Below are positions 11,661 through 23,116 of a DNA stretch of 64,000 nt, piece after piece. Origin of the DNA: Primulina eburnea. Taxonomy: Eukaryota; Streptophyta; Magnoliopsida; Lamiales; Gesneriaceae. Each line of letters starts with the position of its first letter. The stretch's first letter is position 1. The translations under genes were made by a program, and so were the position numbers. A model generated the notes under the pieces. That model was not told the DNA's origin. It did not search any database and worked only from the letters and a program-made list of their open reading frames with translations. The stretch covers positions 496,001 to 560,000 of the forward strand of contig NW_027331260.1 in the NCBI RefSeq assembly GCF_022965805.1, written 5' to 3'.

Positions 11661-12390
11661 CCTGGTACCAATTCAATGCTGAAGTCTCTCTCGAATCGGA
11701 GGCAAACCCGGAATCTCATCTGGGAAGACATCAGCAAACTCGCATACTACTGGCATGGTTGCCAATGATGGACTCGATTTCAATAAATCAAATGAATAGA
11801 CAAGGAATCCCTTCGCTCCTTTATGTAATAATCGAGTCATAGATAATACGGATATCAAAGGAATTCTTGATCTAGAACCCTTACCGTCGAATTTCCACTC
11901 ATCAGCCATATCCGATCCGAATCTCACAATCTTGTGGAAATATTAAACGGTAGCTCTGTACTTGGTCAGCAAATCAATACCGATAATACAATCAAAATAA
12001 GATAATCCAAGTACAATACAATCCAAATCAATCTCATGCCCGTCATACTGTAGCATACAATGTTTAACAGAATTCACTGATATCAACCCTGTCCACAAAG
12101 GAGAGGAGACAGATACTATAGCAGATAAAGACTCAACAGGCAATGCATGAATCAATGCAAATCATTCAGATATAAATGTATGAGAAGCACCAGTATCTAT
12201 CAATACATAAGCAGGGTAACCACATAAAGAACAGTTACCTGAAACGACATCATCTTGTGCTTCCTGGGCCTGCTCCTCTGTCAAAAAAATACTCTGGCCT
12301 GTTGTCTAGGAAGCTGGCTCACTGTCTGGCTTCTCATGGCCTCTGCTGTGACTGAGCTGGTGCTGGCTGAAATGAATGAACATCAGCTGA
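11661..12390 (-). pseudogene. pol: Protease region of C
   Basis: The retroviral-type aspartic protease motif IDTGAS is read at about 12187-12205 on the minus strand, preceded by [30 protein letters not shown] (about 11950-12020) is the second conserved block. A stop after FISE near 12165 and another near 11943 break the frame. The downstream block ending in [14 protein letters not shown] (about 11690-11730) leads into the reverse transcriptase. Confidence 0.85.
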
Positions 12391-13353
12391 TCAACTATCG
12401 GTCTGTGCTACTGATCCCGATGATTCGGCTCCCTGGGATCTTTGAGAATCTCTCTGGGGACAAACTCTAGCAAAATGTCCCTGCTGTCTACAAATACGAC
12501 AACTACCAAACACTCCTCGGAACTGCTCTGTGGCATGTCTTCCTCCACAAGTGCTGCAATAGGCTCCTGTATAACTTCGGCCCTGACCGATCTGTCTCGA
12601 ACCACTAGAACTGGATGAACTGCTTCCAGATCTCTTAAACTGCTTCGCTTCAGCTTTTAGGAAATATTTCTTTCCACCGCTGTAGCTGCCACTCTCAAAC
12701 CAGGGAGGTGGTTGTTGTGGTCTTGGTGCTGGAGGCACAAATGACGCTTCTTTTTTCTTATCAGACCGGCTTTGGCTCCCTTAGCTCTATTCAAGGCATC
12801 AGTAAAACTGTTAGGGTCGCCCCGTATTCACCAATGTAAAAATCTCAGGATTAAGGCCATTAATGAACTGATCAGCAACAGCTTCGTCGTTCTCAGCCAC
12901 GTGTGGAGCAAATCTCAACAAGGTAGAGAATTTGGCCACATACTCTTCAATGTTCGGCTGACCCTGTCTCAAGTTTGCAAACTCTGCTCCCTTGTCCTTT
13001 CTGTACGACACTGGAAAGAATCTCTGATAAAATTCGGTTCTGAATACTTTCCAAGTAGTTACTGTACCTCGATGCTCCAACGCCCTCTTTTTGGTGAGCC
13101 ACCAATTTTTTGTGACATCATGCAATTGGTGCCCGATCAGTTTCACTCTCCGCTCATCAGTGTAATCCAAGGATTCAAACAACATCTCAATGTCATCTAG
13201 CCAACTCTCACAATCAACTGAAGTCTCAGTACCCTTCAGAGTCGGTGGATGGAACGACTGAAATCTCTTCTGCAATGTTTCCATTGGTGTTGCTGTCACA
13301 TCCATTGGAGGATTTGAAGTGCTACCCTGTTCCGGTATTATTCGAGGAGGCAT
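12391..13353 (-). pseudogene. gag: Gag of C with zinc knuckle
   Basis: The start codon at 13353 gives a normal N-terminus (MPPRIIPEQGSTS). The capsid-like part (WWLTKKRALEHRG, EEYVAKFSTLLRFAPHVAEND) is open for 180 codons to 12811. A frameshift near the GRPNNF block follows. A second frame (12738-12391) carries the proline-rich linker, a serine-rich stretch and the zinc knuckle [14 protein letters not shown], a C-x2-C-x4-H-x4-C RNA-binding site. Apart from the frame break this is among the better Gag copies here. Confidence 0.9.
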
Positions 13354-13603
13354 ATTTCATTATCAAAAGGGTTAGCAATTGCAATATAATAGACCTGTTT
13401 TCAGTCCTCCTCTGATCATCTTACTGCTGATCAAGAATTGGTTCTGATTCATTCTAAATAATACACATTACCAATCAAATCAGACGATTCAGGTAAACAT
13501 AAAGCAGTAACAAATGCTAGCAATCAAAAGCAGGAAAGAAAACTCAATCTACCCCACTCCCTAGCTTCTATCTCAATCTAAAGGATCTATTGCTCTGATA
13601 CCA
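13354..13603 (-). other. 5' leader and primer-binding site of C
   Basis: CTCTGATACCA (13593-13603) is the initiator tRNA-Met binding site in complement, 5 bp from the LTR at 13609. The 240-bp leader contains no frame I can support. Confidence 0.85.
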
Positions 13604-13608
13604 CCTGT

Positions 13609-14028
13609 TGTGGGGACCCGGACGCTAATTCATTTCTTAATCGTCTGAGGAATAATTAAATCAATTATAATAAACAGGGTCTAATTTTTTTTTTAAATAC
13701 AAGTGTTAAATACGGAACGTAATGGAATTCATTCGAATATATACATCGAAAATCAAGTACAAGTCTTGTACCATATACATTCATTTACAATTAAGGTTTA
13801 ACAACTACATGTCAAGTGTTCAAACCCTATCTAAAATCCAAGTCCATAGTCTCCACTCTAATCACGATCTCTCTTCATCTCCTCGACCCTGATCCTGTCC
13901 CACCTGTTGCCATGCACACATACAAACAGGACAACAGTCGGATAACTCCGGTGAGAAATACATCCCAGTATAAATCAACGACACATGCAATCATATAATC
14001 AATATAAAGCATGAACAAATATCAGTAA
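13609..14028 (-). repeat. 5' LTR of C, part 1 (U5/leader end)
   Basis: It starts TGTGGGGACCCGG and is cut at 14028 by D. It continues at 21916 after the AGTAA duplication, where the text ATCAGTAA joins TATGTATCAAAATC. It includes the conserved hairpin region at 13937-13950. Confidence 0.92.
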
Positions 14029-15869
14029 TGTGGGGACCCGGACGCTAATCATGTTCTTAATCATCATTGGGACCATTTAAGAAATTATAATAAAATGGTC
14101 TAAAATTTATTTATTTTTTAAAATTGCGGAACGAAATGGTATTCAATCTAATGTACATATCAGTATAAAAGTACAAGTCTTGTGCAACAAACATCAAACT
14201 TAAACTAAGGTTCAAAAACTAAATGTCAAGTGCTGAATCCTATCTACAGCAACGTCAAAGTCCGTAGTCTCCACTCTAATAACGATCTCTCATCATCTCC
14301 TCGAACCTGATCCTGTCCCACATGTTTCCATGCACACATACAAACACGACAACAGCCGGATAACTCCGGTGAGAAATAAATCCCAGTATAAATCAACGAA
14401 CATGCAATCATATAATCAATATAAAACATGAAACATATATCAATAATATGTATCAAAATCTGAAAACATAATCAATATAAAACTGTCAATCAGACTTGTG
14501 ACTCCACGTCTCAGACTAGACTTAATCCTAGTCTAGGGATCCCGGTTTCCAGACGTTGGCATTCCATATCGAATATCAGTAATAGAAGAAATTCCAATTC
14601 TATTCATCATCGATATAACCAAACATCCGGTGTCTTGACCTATCCGTCACGAACTTTGGCACTTTCTCCAATTCACTATCTTGTGACAATGTGCAATGTT
14701 CCAGTGACGATTCCATCACTATCGGCACCTATGTCACAAGCTCACTCGTGTCTAATACATGCTTTCTATAAATCAATAGAACAAACATATCAATTCAAAT
14801 CAATGCACATAATAACAATAAGTAGGTGATTTAGGGAAACTCAAGTATATCATACTCGAGTAGTTCTCCCGGTACCACATTGACTTATACCTTTCTTTTA
14901 TTGCAGTTCTGACGATGTTCCCATCTGGAATTCAAAGTCTCTCAACACTCAATCTGGCAATGACAAGATCAATAGTACCATATCAATATACTGCTCAAAT
15001 CAATACCAATCTGATCAATCTGGATGTAACTCAAAACCAACGGCATAAAGGAACAATCTCGATATCCCGGTCAATACGACATCAACAGATAATAATTACA
15101 ATCTATAACCAATATTCCATAAAATCTGTAATTAATCGATAATCTAAATCTGTCTGTTATCAATCGATATACTCTGAAAAATCATGAAAAATCGTAACAA
15201 TTCCATAATCAATCTGTTTCTCAATCTGACTTCGATTCTACGATGTCTAACATGTCAAGAACATCATATATGAATCCTATCTGATTCTGACAATACCATA
15301 ATTTCAAAACACAACAAAACGTAGTAAAACTTACGTCCAGTTGAAGCCTGTGTCGATAGGAACACTGTACTGAAGTCGATTGAAATTCTGACGGACGGAT
15401 CTTGCACAATCACAAATCTAAAATATGAAAAGGCGGACGGATCTTGCACAATCACAATCACAAATCTCTGAAGCTATCCTCGATTTTTGCTGCTGAATCT
15501 CGAAGGAAAAAGAATAGCTTAACATATAAATTGCATGGGAAAGAACAAGTGGCTCATTCTATGTGCTGCACGTCTTGCGCATATGCGCGCCACATCACCG
15601 CGCATATGCGCGAGGTTCTCTGGACTCGCAATTTTTCTAGTACACACTCGCTCATATGCGCGCACTCACTTCGCCCATATGCGCGAGGCCCTTTGCCCAT
15701 TTCGCGCATATGTGCGCCTCCTGGTCGCGCATATGCGCGAGGTGTACTATCCTCGCACATACATATTCTCATGCCGAATCAAATCGTGTCCCGATTAATC
15801 CTCTCCTAATCATATCAATTCATAATAAATCATTTCGCAGATTAACAGATAAAAATCTCGGGCATTACA
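14029..15869 (-). repeat. 3' LTR of D
   Basis: 1,841 bp, TGTGGGGACC to GGGCATTACA on the plus strand. It carries the hairpin CCGGATAACTCCGG (14355-14368), a TATA-like ACATATAAA (about 15521-15530), a CATGCAA motif next to it, and a box array of six boxes (15577-15738). Relative to the 5' LTR it lacks one pair of boxes. Confidence 0.93.
15577..15738 (-). promoter_or_regulatory. GCGCATATGCGC box array in D 3' LTR (6 boxes)
   Basis: Boxes start at 15577, 15600, 15650, 15673, 15704 and 15727 (spacings 23, 50, 23, 31, 23). The 5' LTR of D has eight (23, 51, 23, 50, 23, 31, 23), so this copy has lost one whole pair with its spacer. Confidence 0.85.
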
Positions 15870-15883
15870 TTTCTCCCCCCCTA
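15870..15883 (-). other. Polypurine tract of D
   Basis: TTTCTCCCCCCCTA directly follows the LTR edge on the plus strand, so a purine run precedes the 3' LTR on the element strand. Confidence 0.85.
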
Positions 15884-15984
15884 AGATACGATTTCGTCCT
15901 CGAAATCACTAGAAAACAATCATATTAATAAGAAGGAATGTATAACAGAAGTTGAATAAAATACTCACATCAATGAAATAATTA

Positions 15985-17148
15985 TGGGAATCTCTGTCTC
16001 ATGTCTGACTCAGCCTCCCAGGTAGCTTCTTCGACACCGTGACGACTCCAATGAACTTTCACAAGTGGAATATTCTTCGTTTTGAGATGCTTTTCTTCCA
16101 ATCAAGAATCTGAATCGGCTTTTCGTAGTAGCTCAATGTCTCATCAAGCTCGGCCTCGTCTGGCTACATAATGTGTGAAGCATCAGGCAGGTATTTTCCG
16201 TAGTAACGATACATGAAAGACATCATGTATTCCAGATAAAGAAGGCGGCAATGCAAGTCGATAGGCACGATCTCCTATCTTCTCGAGAATCTCGTATGGC
16301 CCAATAAATCGTGGAGACAACTTCCCTTTCTTGCCAAATCTGACAACTCCTCGGAAAGGTGAAATCTTCAAAAATACTCGGTCTCTTGCTTCAAATACCA
16401 ATGATCTACGTCGAACATTGTCATATTTGGCCTGTCTATCTTGAGCTGCCTTCATTCTTTTCTGTATCAGCTTCACTTTTTCAGTCATATCTCTGATCAT
16501 GTCAGGTCCAATCTCAGGAACCTCAGAGATATCATCCCAATACATAGGGGATCTGCATTTCTTTCCGTACAATGCTTCGAAAGGCGCCATCTCAATACTT
16601 GTCTGATAGTTGTTCTTGTACGAAAACTCACAAAGAGGCAGTGCATCTTGCCAATTAGTGCTAAAATCAAGCGCTACCGCTCTCAGTATATCTTCCAATG
16701 TCTGGATAGTCCGCTCTGACTGTTCGTCGGTCTGTGGATGATTTGCGGTGCTCAGATGTAATTTCGTACCGAGAGCCTGCTGCAAACTCTGCCAGAAGTG
16801 CGAAGTATACCGAGGATCACGGGCTGAAACAATCGACTTCGGCACTCTGTGCAATCTAACCACTTCTCTGACATAAATATCGGCCATCTGGTCATGTCTC
16901 TATGACATATTGTATGGAATAAATCATGCAGATTTGGTCAATCGATCAATCACGACCCAAATCGCATCACAACCTCTGGAGGATCTTGGTAACTGCGTCA
17001 CAAAATCCATGGAAATATGATCTTATTTCCATTCAAGAATAGACAAACTCTGTAACAATCCTCCTAGTTTCTTTATTTCTGCTTTCACCTGTTGGCAATT
17101 CAGACACTTGGCTACAAATTCAGTAACATCAGATTTCATTTGTTTCCA
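15985..17148 (-). pseudogene. pol: Pol of D: integrase and chromodomain
   Basis: A frame from about 16887 to 16183 gives the core and the GKKGKLSPRFIGPYEI block; the chromodomain continues below it after a frame break near 16200. The second core Asp is Ala (SARDPRYTS, near 16820). The third acidic residue is kept ([10 protein letters not shown]). The zinc-binding region lies near 17050-17110. A stop near 16900 and others separate the parts. Without the second Asp the strand-transfer reaction is not expected. Confidence 0.9.
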
Positions 17149-18850
17149 TCAATACTGTGTCTTCAAATCATTATACATTTTTCTGCCACCAGGATGAATG
17201 CTAAAACGACTGCTGTGCTCTTCTGCTAATATCCGCTGTCTCAAAGCTGAAACATTCGGCACAACAATTCGATTATTCACATACAAAACACCATCACGAA
17301 CATGATATTCCGATTGATGTCCAGCTCTGACCATAGCAATCGAATTTTGTACATTCTGATCAACTTTCTATGCTTATTTGATTCTGAATATCAGTTCTGG
17401 TTCAGCTCGAATAGTATATAATCTCAGAGGATGACGATCTGTTTTAAAAGCTAATCCAGACAAACAGCAATCCTCTATCAAATTTGAAACACCAATCATC
17501 GATAAAGATAAAGAACATACCTTTCGACTCAGTGCATCTGCTGCTGCATTGGATTTTCCTGGATAATACTTGATTTCACAATCAAAATCTTTCAGTAAAT
17601 CAAGCCATCTTCGTTGCCTCATATTCAATTCAGACTGTGAAAACAGATACTTCAGGCTTTTATGATTAGAATAGATCTCAAACTTCTCACCGTACAGGTA
17701 GTGTCGCCATACATTCAATGCAAAGATGATGGCAACCAATTTAAGATCATGAATTGGGTAACGAGTCTCATGTGGCTTCAGCTGTCTCGAGGCATAAGCA
17801 ATAACATGTCCTCGCTGCATCAGAACACAAGCCAATCCTCGGTGAGATACATCACAATAAACCACAAAATCACCAGCACCTGATTGGATAGTCAGTATCG
17901 GTGCACTGGTCAATCTCTTCTTCAATTCAAGAAAACTGGACTCACAGTCTTCTAACCCAATAAACGGAGCATTCTTCTGAGTCAACTGAGTAATCAGCTT
18001 GGCAATGCTGGAAAAATCTTTTATTAATCGACGGTAATATCCTGCCAAACCCATAAAACTGCGAATCTCGTGCACTGATGTCGGTCTCGGCCAAGAAATC
18101 ACTGCCTCAACCTTATTAGGATCAACCGATATACCGTCTCCGGATATAATATGCCCCAGAAATACAACCTGTCTCAACTAAAACTCGCATTTCGACAGTT
18201 TATCATACAGTTTCTCAGCCCTCAGAGTTTTTAATACATTCCTCAAATGCTCAGCATGTTGAATCATATTCTTCGAGTAAATCAAGATATCATCAATGAA
18301 TATAATAACGAAATCATCAAGATACCTCTGGAATATGCGGTTCATCAGACCCATAAACACAGCTGGAGCATTAGTCAAACCAAACAGCATGACAATAAAC
18401 TCATAATGTCCATACCTGGTTCTGAATGCTTTCTTCAAGATATCAGAATCCTTGACTCTCAGCTGATGATATCCAGATCTCAGATCGATCTTGGAATATA
18501 CCGAAGAACCCTGCAACTGATCAAACAAATCATCATTACGGGGCAAAGGGTATTTGTTCTTTACCGTTGCTTTGTTCAGTTGACGGTAATCGATACAGAG
18601 TCTCATCGTATCGTCTTTCTTTCTCACAAACAAGACTGGAGCACCCCAAGGAGACACACTCGGTCTGATATATCCCTTGGCCAATAAATCTTTCAACTGT
18701 TCTTTCAACTCTTTCAACTCAATCGGTGCCATTCTGTACGGAGCCCTCGAAATCGGAACTGTACCTGGAATCAACTCAATGCTGAAGTCTATCTCTCGAA
18801 TCGGAGGCAAACCAGGAATCTCATCTGGAAAAACATCAGCAAACTCACAC
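17149..18850 (-). pseudogene. pol: Pol of D: reverse transcriptase and RNase H
   Basis: The reverse transcriptase is almost open: [38 protein letters not shown] and an intact [11 protein letters not shown]. One stop near 18178 separates KCEF from LRQVVFLGH. The RNase H shows YCDVS with its Asp kept. The usual Glu of HDLEL is Lys (HDLKL) and the Asp of YSDHKSL is Asn (YSNHKSL), so two of the catalytic acidic residues are lost. Both changes fit C-to-T change on one strand. Confidence 0.9.
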
Positions 18851-19500
18851 ACCACTGGCAAATCCGCCAATGATGGACTCGATTTCAGTAAATCAACTGA
18901 ATAGACAAAGAATCCCTCCACTCTTTTCTGTAACAATCGAGTCATAGATAATACGGATATCAAAGGAATTCTAGATCGAGAACCCTTACCATAGAATTTC
19001 CACTCATCGGCCATATCCGGTCTGAATCTCACAATCTTGTGGAAACAATCAACAGTAGCTCTGTACTTGGTTAACATATCGATACCGATAATACGGTCAA
19101 AATAAGACAACCCAAGCACAATAGAGTCTAACTCAATCTCATGCCCGTCATACTGTAGCATACAATGTTTCACAGACTTCATTGATATAAAACTTGTCCC
19201 CAAAGGAGAAGAGACAGACACTACATCAGATAATGACTCAACAAGCAATGAATGCATCAAGGGAAATCGCTCAGATATGAATGTATGCGATGCACCGGTA
19301 TCTATCACTACATATGCAGGATAACCAGAAATAAAACAATTACATGCAACAACATCGTCAGGTGCCTCGTTAGCCTGCTCCTCTGTCAAAGCAAATACTC
19401 TGGCCTGCTGTCTAGGAGGCTGGCTAACTGTCTGGCTCCCTCCTGGCCTTGGCTGTGACTGAGATGGTATTGGCTGGAAAGAGTGGACTGCAACTGGTGG
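18851..19500 (-). pseudogene. pol: Protease region of D
   Basis: The same open frame as the reverse transcriptase (18178-19635) carries [16 protein letters not shown] near 19270-19310 and [23 protein letters not shown] near 19060-19130. The active-site DTG is intact. This protease would cut the Gag-Pol polyprotein inside the particle. It is joined to a damaged zinc knuckle upstream. Confidence 0.88.
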
Positions 19501-20440
19501 CCATCTACCAGTCTGAGCTACTGATCCAGATGACTCGGCACCCTGTGAACTCTGAGTATCTCTCTGAGGACAAACTCGAGCAAAATGTCCCTGCTGTCTC
19601 ATCGGCACTGCTCTGTGGAATGTTTCCCTCCACAAGTGCTGCAGTAAGGTCCTGTATAACTCTAGCCCTGACCGGTCTGTCTCGAGCCACTAGAACTTAA
19701 TGAACTGCTTCCAGATCTTTTGAACTGCTTTCCTCTAGCTTTCAGAAATTCTTTCTTTCCACTACCGCTGCCACTCTCGAATCTGGGAGATGGTGGAGGC
19801 ATTTGTGGTCTCGGTGCTGGTGGCACAAACGAAGCTCCTCTCTGTCTCATCAGTCCGGCTTCGGCTCCTTTGGCTGTGTTCAAGGCATCAGTAAAATTAT
19901 TCGGTATCCCGGTATTCACCAAGGTAATGATTTCCGGATTCAGGCCATTAATGAACTGATCAGCAACGGCTTCGTCATTCTCGGCCACATGTGGAGCAAA
20001 TCATAGCAGTGTAGAGAACTTGGCCACATATTCCTCGATATTCAGCTGGCCATGTCTCAAGTTTGCAAACTCTGCTCCCTTATCCTTCCTGTATGACACT
20101 GGAAATAATCTCTGATAAAACTCAGTTTTAAATACATTCTAGGTAATAATTGTGCCTCGATCCTCCAATGCCCGCTTTGTTGTAATCCACCAGTTCTTTG
20201 CAACATCATGCAACTGGTGCCTGATCAGTTTCACTCTCCGCTCATCGGTGTAATCCAAGGACTCAAACAGCATCTCAATGTCGTCTAACCAAATCTCGCA
20301 ATCAACTGAAGTCTCAGTACCCTTCAGAGTCGGTGGCAGGAATGACTGAAATCTCTTCAACAATGTCTCCATCGGTGTTCCTGTCACATCCATTGGAGGA
20401 TTCGAAGTGCTACCCTGTTCCAGTACTGTTCGAGGAGCAT
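19501..20440 (-). pseudogene. gag: Gag of D with deleted zinc-knuckle cysteines
   Basis: The canonical start ATG (20440-20438) is thrown out of frame by loss of one G; the Gag frame (VLEQGSTSNPPMDV) continues from upstream. Stops lie near 20140 and 20005. In the zinc knuckle about 36 bp are missing, so the first C-x2-C pair is gone and only GHFARVC remains (near 19580). RNA packaging by this Gag is unlikely. Confidence 0.87.
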
Positions 20441-20696
20441 ATCTGATTATCAAAAGGGTTAGCAACCAAATACCACAAATCTGTTTCAGTCATTCTCCGA
20501 TCATCTTACTACTGATCAAGAATCGGTTATGATTCATTCTCAATAACACATGTTTCCAAATCAAATCAGATAAGCAGATAAACATGCATTATAAAGCAGT
20601 AGAACATGCTAGCAATCAAAAGAAAGGAAAGAAAACTCATTCTACCCCGCTCACTAGCTCCTATCTCAATCTAAAGGATTTATCGCTCTGATAACA
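20441..20696 (-). other. 5' leader and primer-binding site of D
   Basis: CTCTGATAACA at 20686-20696 matches the initiator tRNA-Met site with one change (ATAACA for ATACCA). The LTR starts at 20702. The leader holds no supported frame. Confidence 0.82.
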
Positions 20697-20701
20697 CCTG
20701 T

Positions 20702-21910
20702 TGTGGGGATCCGGACGCTAGTCATGTTCTTAATCATCACTGGGACCATTTAAGCAATTATAGTATTCAATCTAATGTACATATCAGTATAAAAGTACAA
20801 GTCTTGTACAACAAACATCAAATTCAAACTAAGGTTCAACAACTAAATGTCAAATGCTGAATCCTATCTACAACAACGTCAAAGTCCGTGGTTTCAACTC
20901 TAATCACGATCTCTCATCATCTCCTCGACCCTGATCATGTCCCAACTGTTGCCATGTACACATACAAACACGACAACAGCCGGATAACTCCGTAGAGAAA
21001 TACATCCCAGTATAAATCAATGAACATGCAATCATATAATCAATATAAAGCATGAATCAGATATCAGTAATATGTATCAAAATTTGAAAACATAATCAAT
21101 ATAAAACTTTCAATCAGACTTGTGACTCCAAGTCTCAGACTAGACTCAATCCTAGTCAAGGGATCCCGGTTTCCAGACGTTGGCATTCCATGTCGAATAT
21201 CAGTAATAGAAGAAACTCCAATTCTATTCATCATCGATATAACCAAACATCCTGTGTCTTGACCTATCCGTCACAGACTTTGGCACATTCGCCAATTCAC
21301 TATCTTGTGACAATGTGCAATGTGCCAGTGACAATTCCATCACTATCGGCACATATGTCACAAGATCACTCGTCTAATACATGCTTTCTATAAATCAATA
21401 GAACAAGCATATCAATTCAAATCAATGCACACAATAACAATAAGTATGTGATTTTGCTGCTGAATCTCGAAGGAAATAGAATAGCTTAACATATAAGTTG
21501 CATGGGAAAGAACAAATGGCTCATTCTTTGTGCTGCATGTCTCTCGCAAATGCACGACCTCAACCGGCGCATATGCGCGAGACCTACTGGTCTCCTCAAT
21601 AAACTTCTCGGTAGCTCGCGCATATGCGCGCCCCATCACCACGCATATGTGCGAGGTTCTCTGGACTCGCAATTTTCCTTGTACACACTCGCGAATTTGC
21701 GCGCACTCACTTCGCGCATATGCGCGAGGAACTCTGCCCATTTCGCGCATATGCGCGCCTCCTGGTCGCGCATATGCGCGAGATGTACTGTCCTCGCACA
21801 TACATCTTCTCATGCCGAATCAAATCGTGTACCGATTAATCCTCTCCTAATCATATCAATTCATAATAAATCATTTCGCAGATTAACAGATAAAAATCTC
21901 GGGCATTACA
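20702..21910 (-). repeat. 5' LTR of D, with two internal deletions
   Basis: 1,209 bp against 1,841 bp for the 3' LTR. About 57 bp are missing near 20762 and about 650 bp near 21455. The second deletion joins GTGATTTT to GCTGCTGAATCTC and removes much of the leader. The remaining sequence is about 94-95% identical to the 3' LTR by eye. It carries eight boxes (21544-21779). Confidence 0.92.
21544..21779 (-). promoter_or_regulatory. GCGCATATGCGC box array in D 5' LTR (8 boxes)
   Basis: Box starts at 21544, 21567, 21618, 21641, 21691, 21714, 21745 and 21768: spacings 23, 51, 23, 50, 23, 31, 23. Four pairs, each with exactly 23 bp between box starts. Some boxes have drifted (GCGAATTTGCGC at 21691), yet their place in the grid is kept. 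Confidence 0.88.
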
Positions 21911-21915
21911 AGTAA

Positions 21916-23116
21916 TATGTATCAAAATCTGAAAACATAATGCAATATAAATCGGTTAATTAACTCATGACTATATATCTCAGACTAGACTCATTCCTAG
22001 TCTAGGGATCTCGGTTTCCAGACCTTGGCATACTATATTTAATCTCAGTAATAGAATTAAATCCACTTCTAATCAAACATCGATATAAACCAAACATCTA
22101 GTGTCTTGACCTATCCGTCAAAAACTTTGGCACCTACGCCAATAACTACTCTGTGACAATGTGCAATGTGCCAGGGTCGATTCTATCAACCTCTCGCACC
22201 TCTTTCACATGATCAATCCTCTAATACATGCTTTCTATAAATCAATAGAACAAGCATATCAAATCAAATCAATGCACACAATAACAATAAGTATGTGGTT
22301 TAGGGAAACTCAAGTATGTCACACTCGAGTTATTCTCCCGATTCAACATTGACTTATACCTTTTGTTCTGTCAATCTGGTTCTGTTGAAGTCTCTAATTC
22401 AAATATGTCAATACTCAATCTGGCAATGACAATATCAAGGAGTACAATATCAATATACCCTGCAATACAATATAAATCAGATATCAATCCCAACATCTCA
22501 TAATCAATAACAGTACAAATCAGATATCGAATCTCAATCAAATTCATTCTGAAAATCATACTAATTTCATACGATAACCGTTCTTCAATCCGGTTTCAAT
22601 TATACAATGTTTAACATATCAGAAATACCATATATGAATCTTATCCGATTCTTTCAATAGCATAATTTCAAGTCATATCAAAACGTAATAAAACATACGT
22701 CCAGTTGTAGCCTGCGTCGATAGGAACACAGTACTGCACTCGGATTCAAAATATAACTGGCGGATTTACCAAAATCAAGCTTGAAGCTTTTCTCGGAAGC
22801 TCTCGTGTTTTCCCTTCTTCAATTGTTGAATTATAAATGACAAGTGAAATATATCATGCATGGAAATGATAGGTGGCTCATCCTTGGTTCAGCACGTCTC
22901 GTGCATATGCGCGACCTCAACCGGTGCATATGCGCGAGACCTACTGGTCTCGGCCCTCAGCTTCTCGACAGCTCGCGCATATGCGCGCCTTTCTTCCGCG
23001 CATATGCGCGAGGTTCTCTAGAATTGTTCTTTGCTTCTCGCACAGCTCGCGCATATGCGCGCCCTCACTTCGCGCATATGCGCGAGGTCTTCTGTCCATT
23101 TCGCGCATGTGCGTGC
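21916..23116 (-). repeat. 5' LTR of C, part 2
   Basis: It resumes after the AGTAA duplication and runs to the CGTGC duplication (23112-23116) where copia E is inserted. It includes a TATA-like sequence near 22847-22856, CATGCATGG just beside it, and seven of eight boxes (22901 onward). Confidence 0.92.
22901..23114 (-). promoter_or_regulatory. Box array in LTR C, split by element E
   Basis: Boxes start at 22901, 22924, 22975, 22998, 23049, 23072 and 23103 (spacings 23, 51, 23, 51, 23, 31). The eighth is on the far side of E at 49888-49899. Removing E and one duplication copy puts it 22 bp after the seventh. Confidence 0.87.

Larger units (their letters stand above)
14029..21910 (-). mobile_element. 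Complete Ty3/gypsy chromovirus D with AGTAA duplication
   Basis: Two LTRs (14029-15869 and 20702-21910) enclose Gag, protease, reverse transcriptase, RNase H and integrase in the usual gypsy order. The duplication AGTAA is at 14024-14028 and 21911-21915. D is inserted in the 5' LTR of C. The full 7,882-bp structure is kept, but several catalytic residues are changed. Confidence 0.95.
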
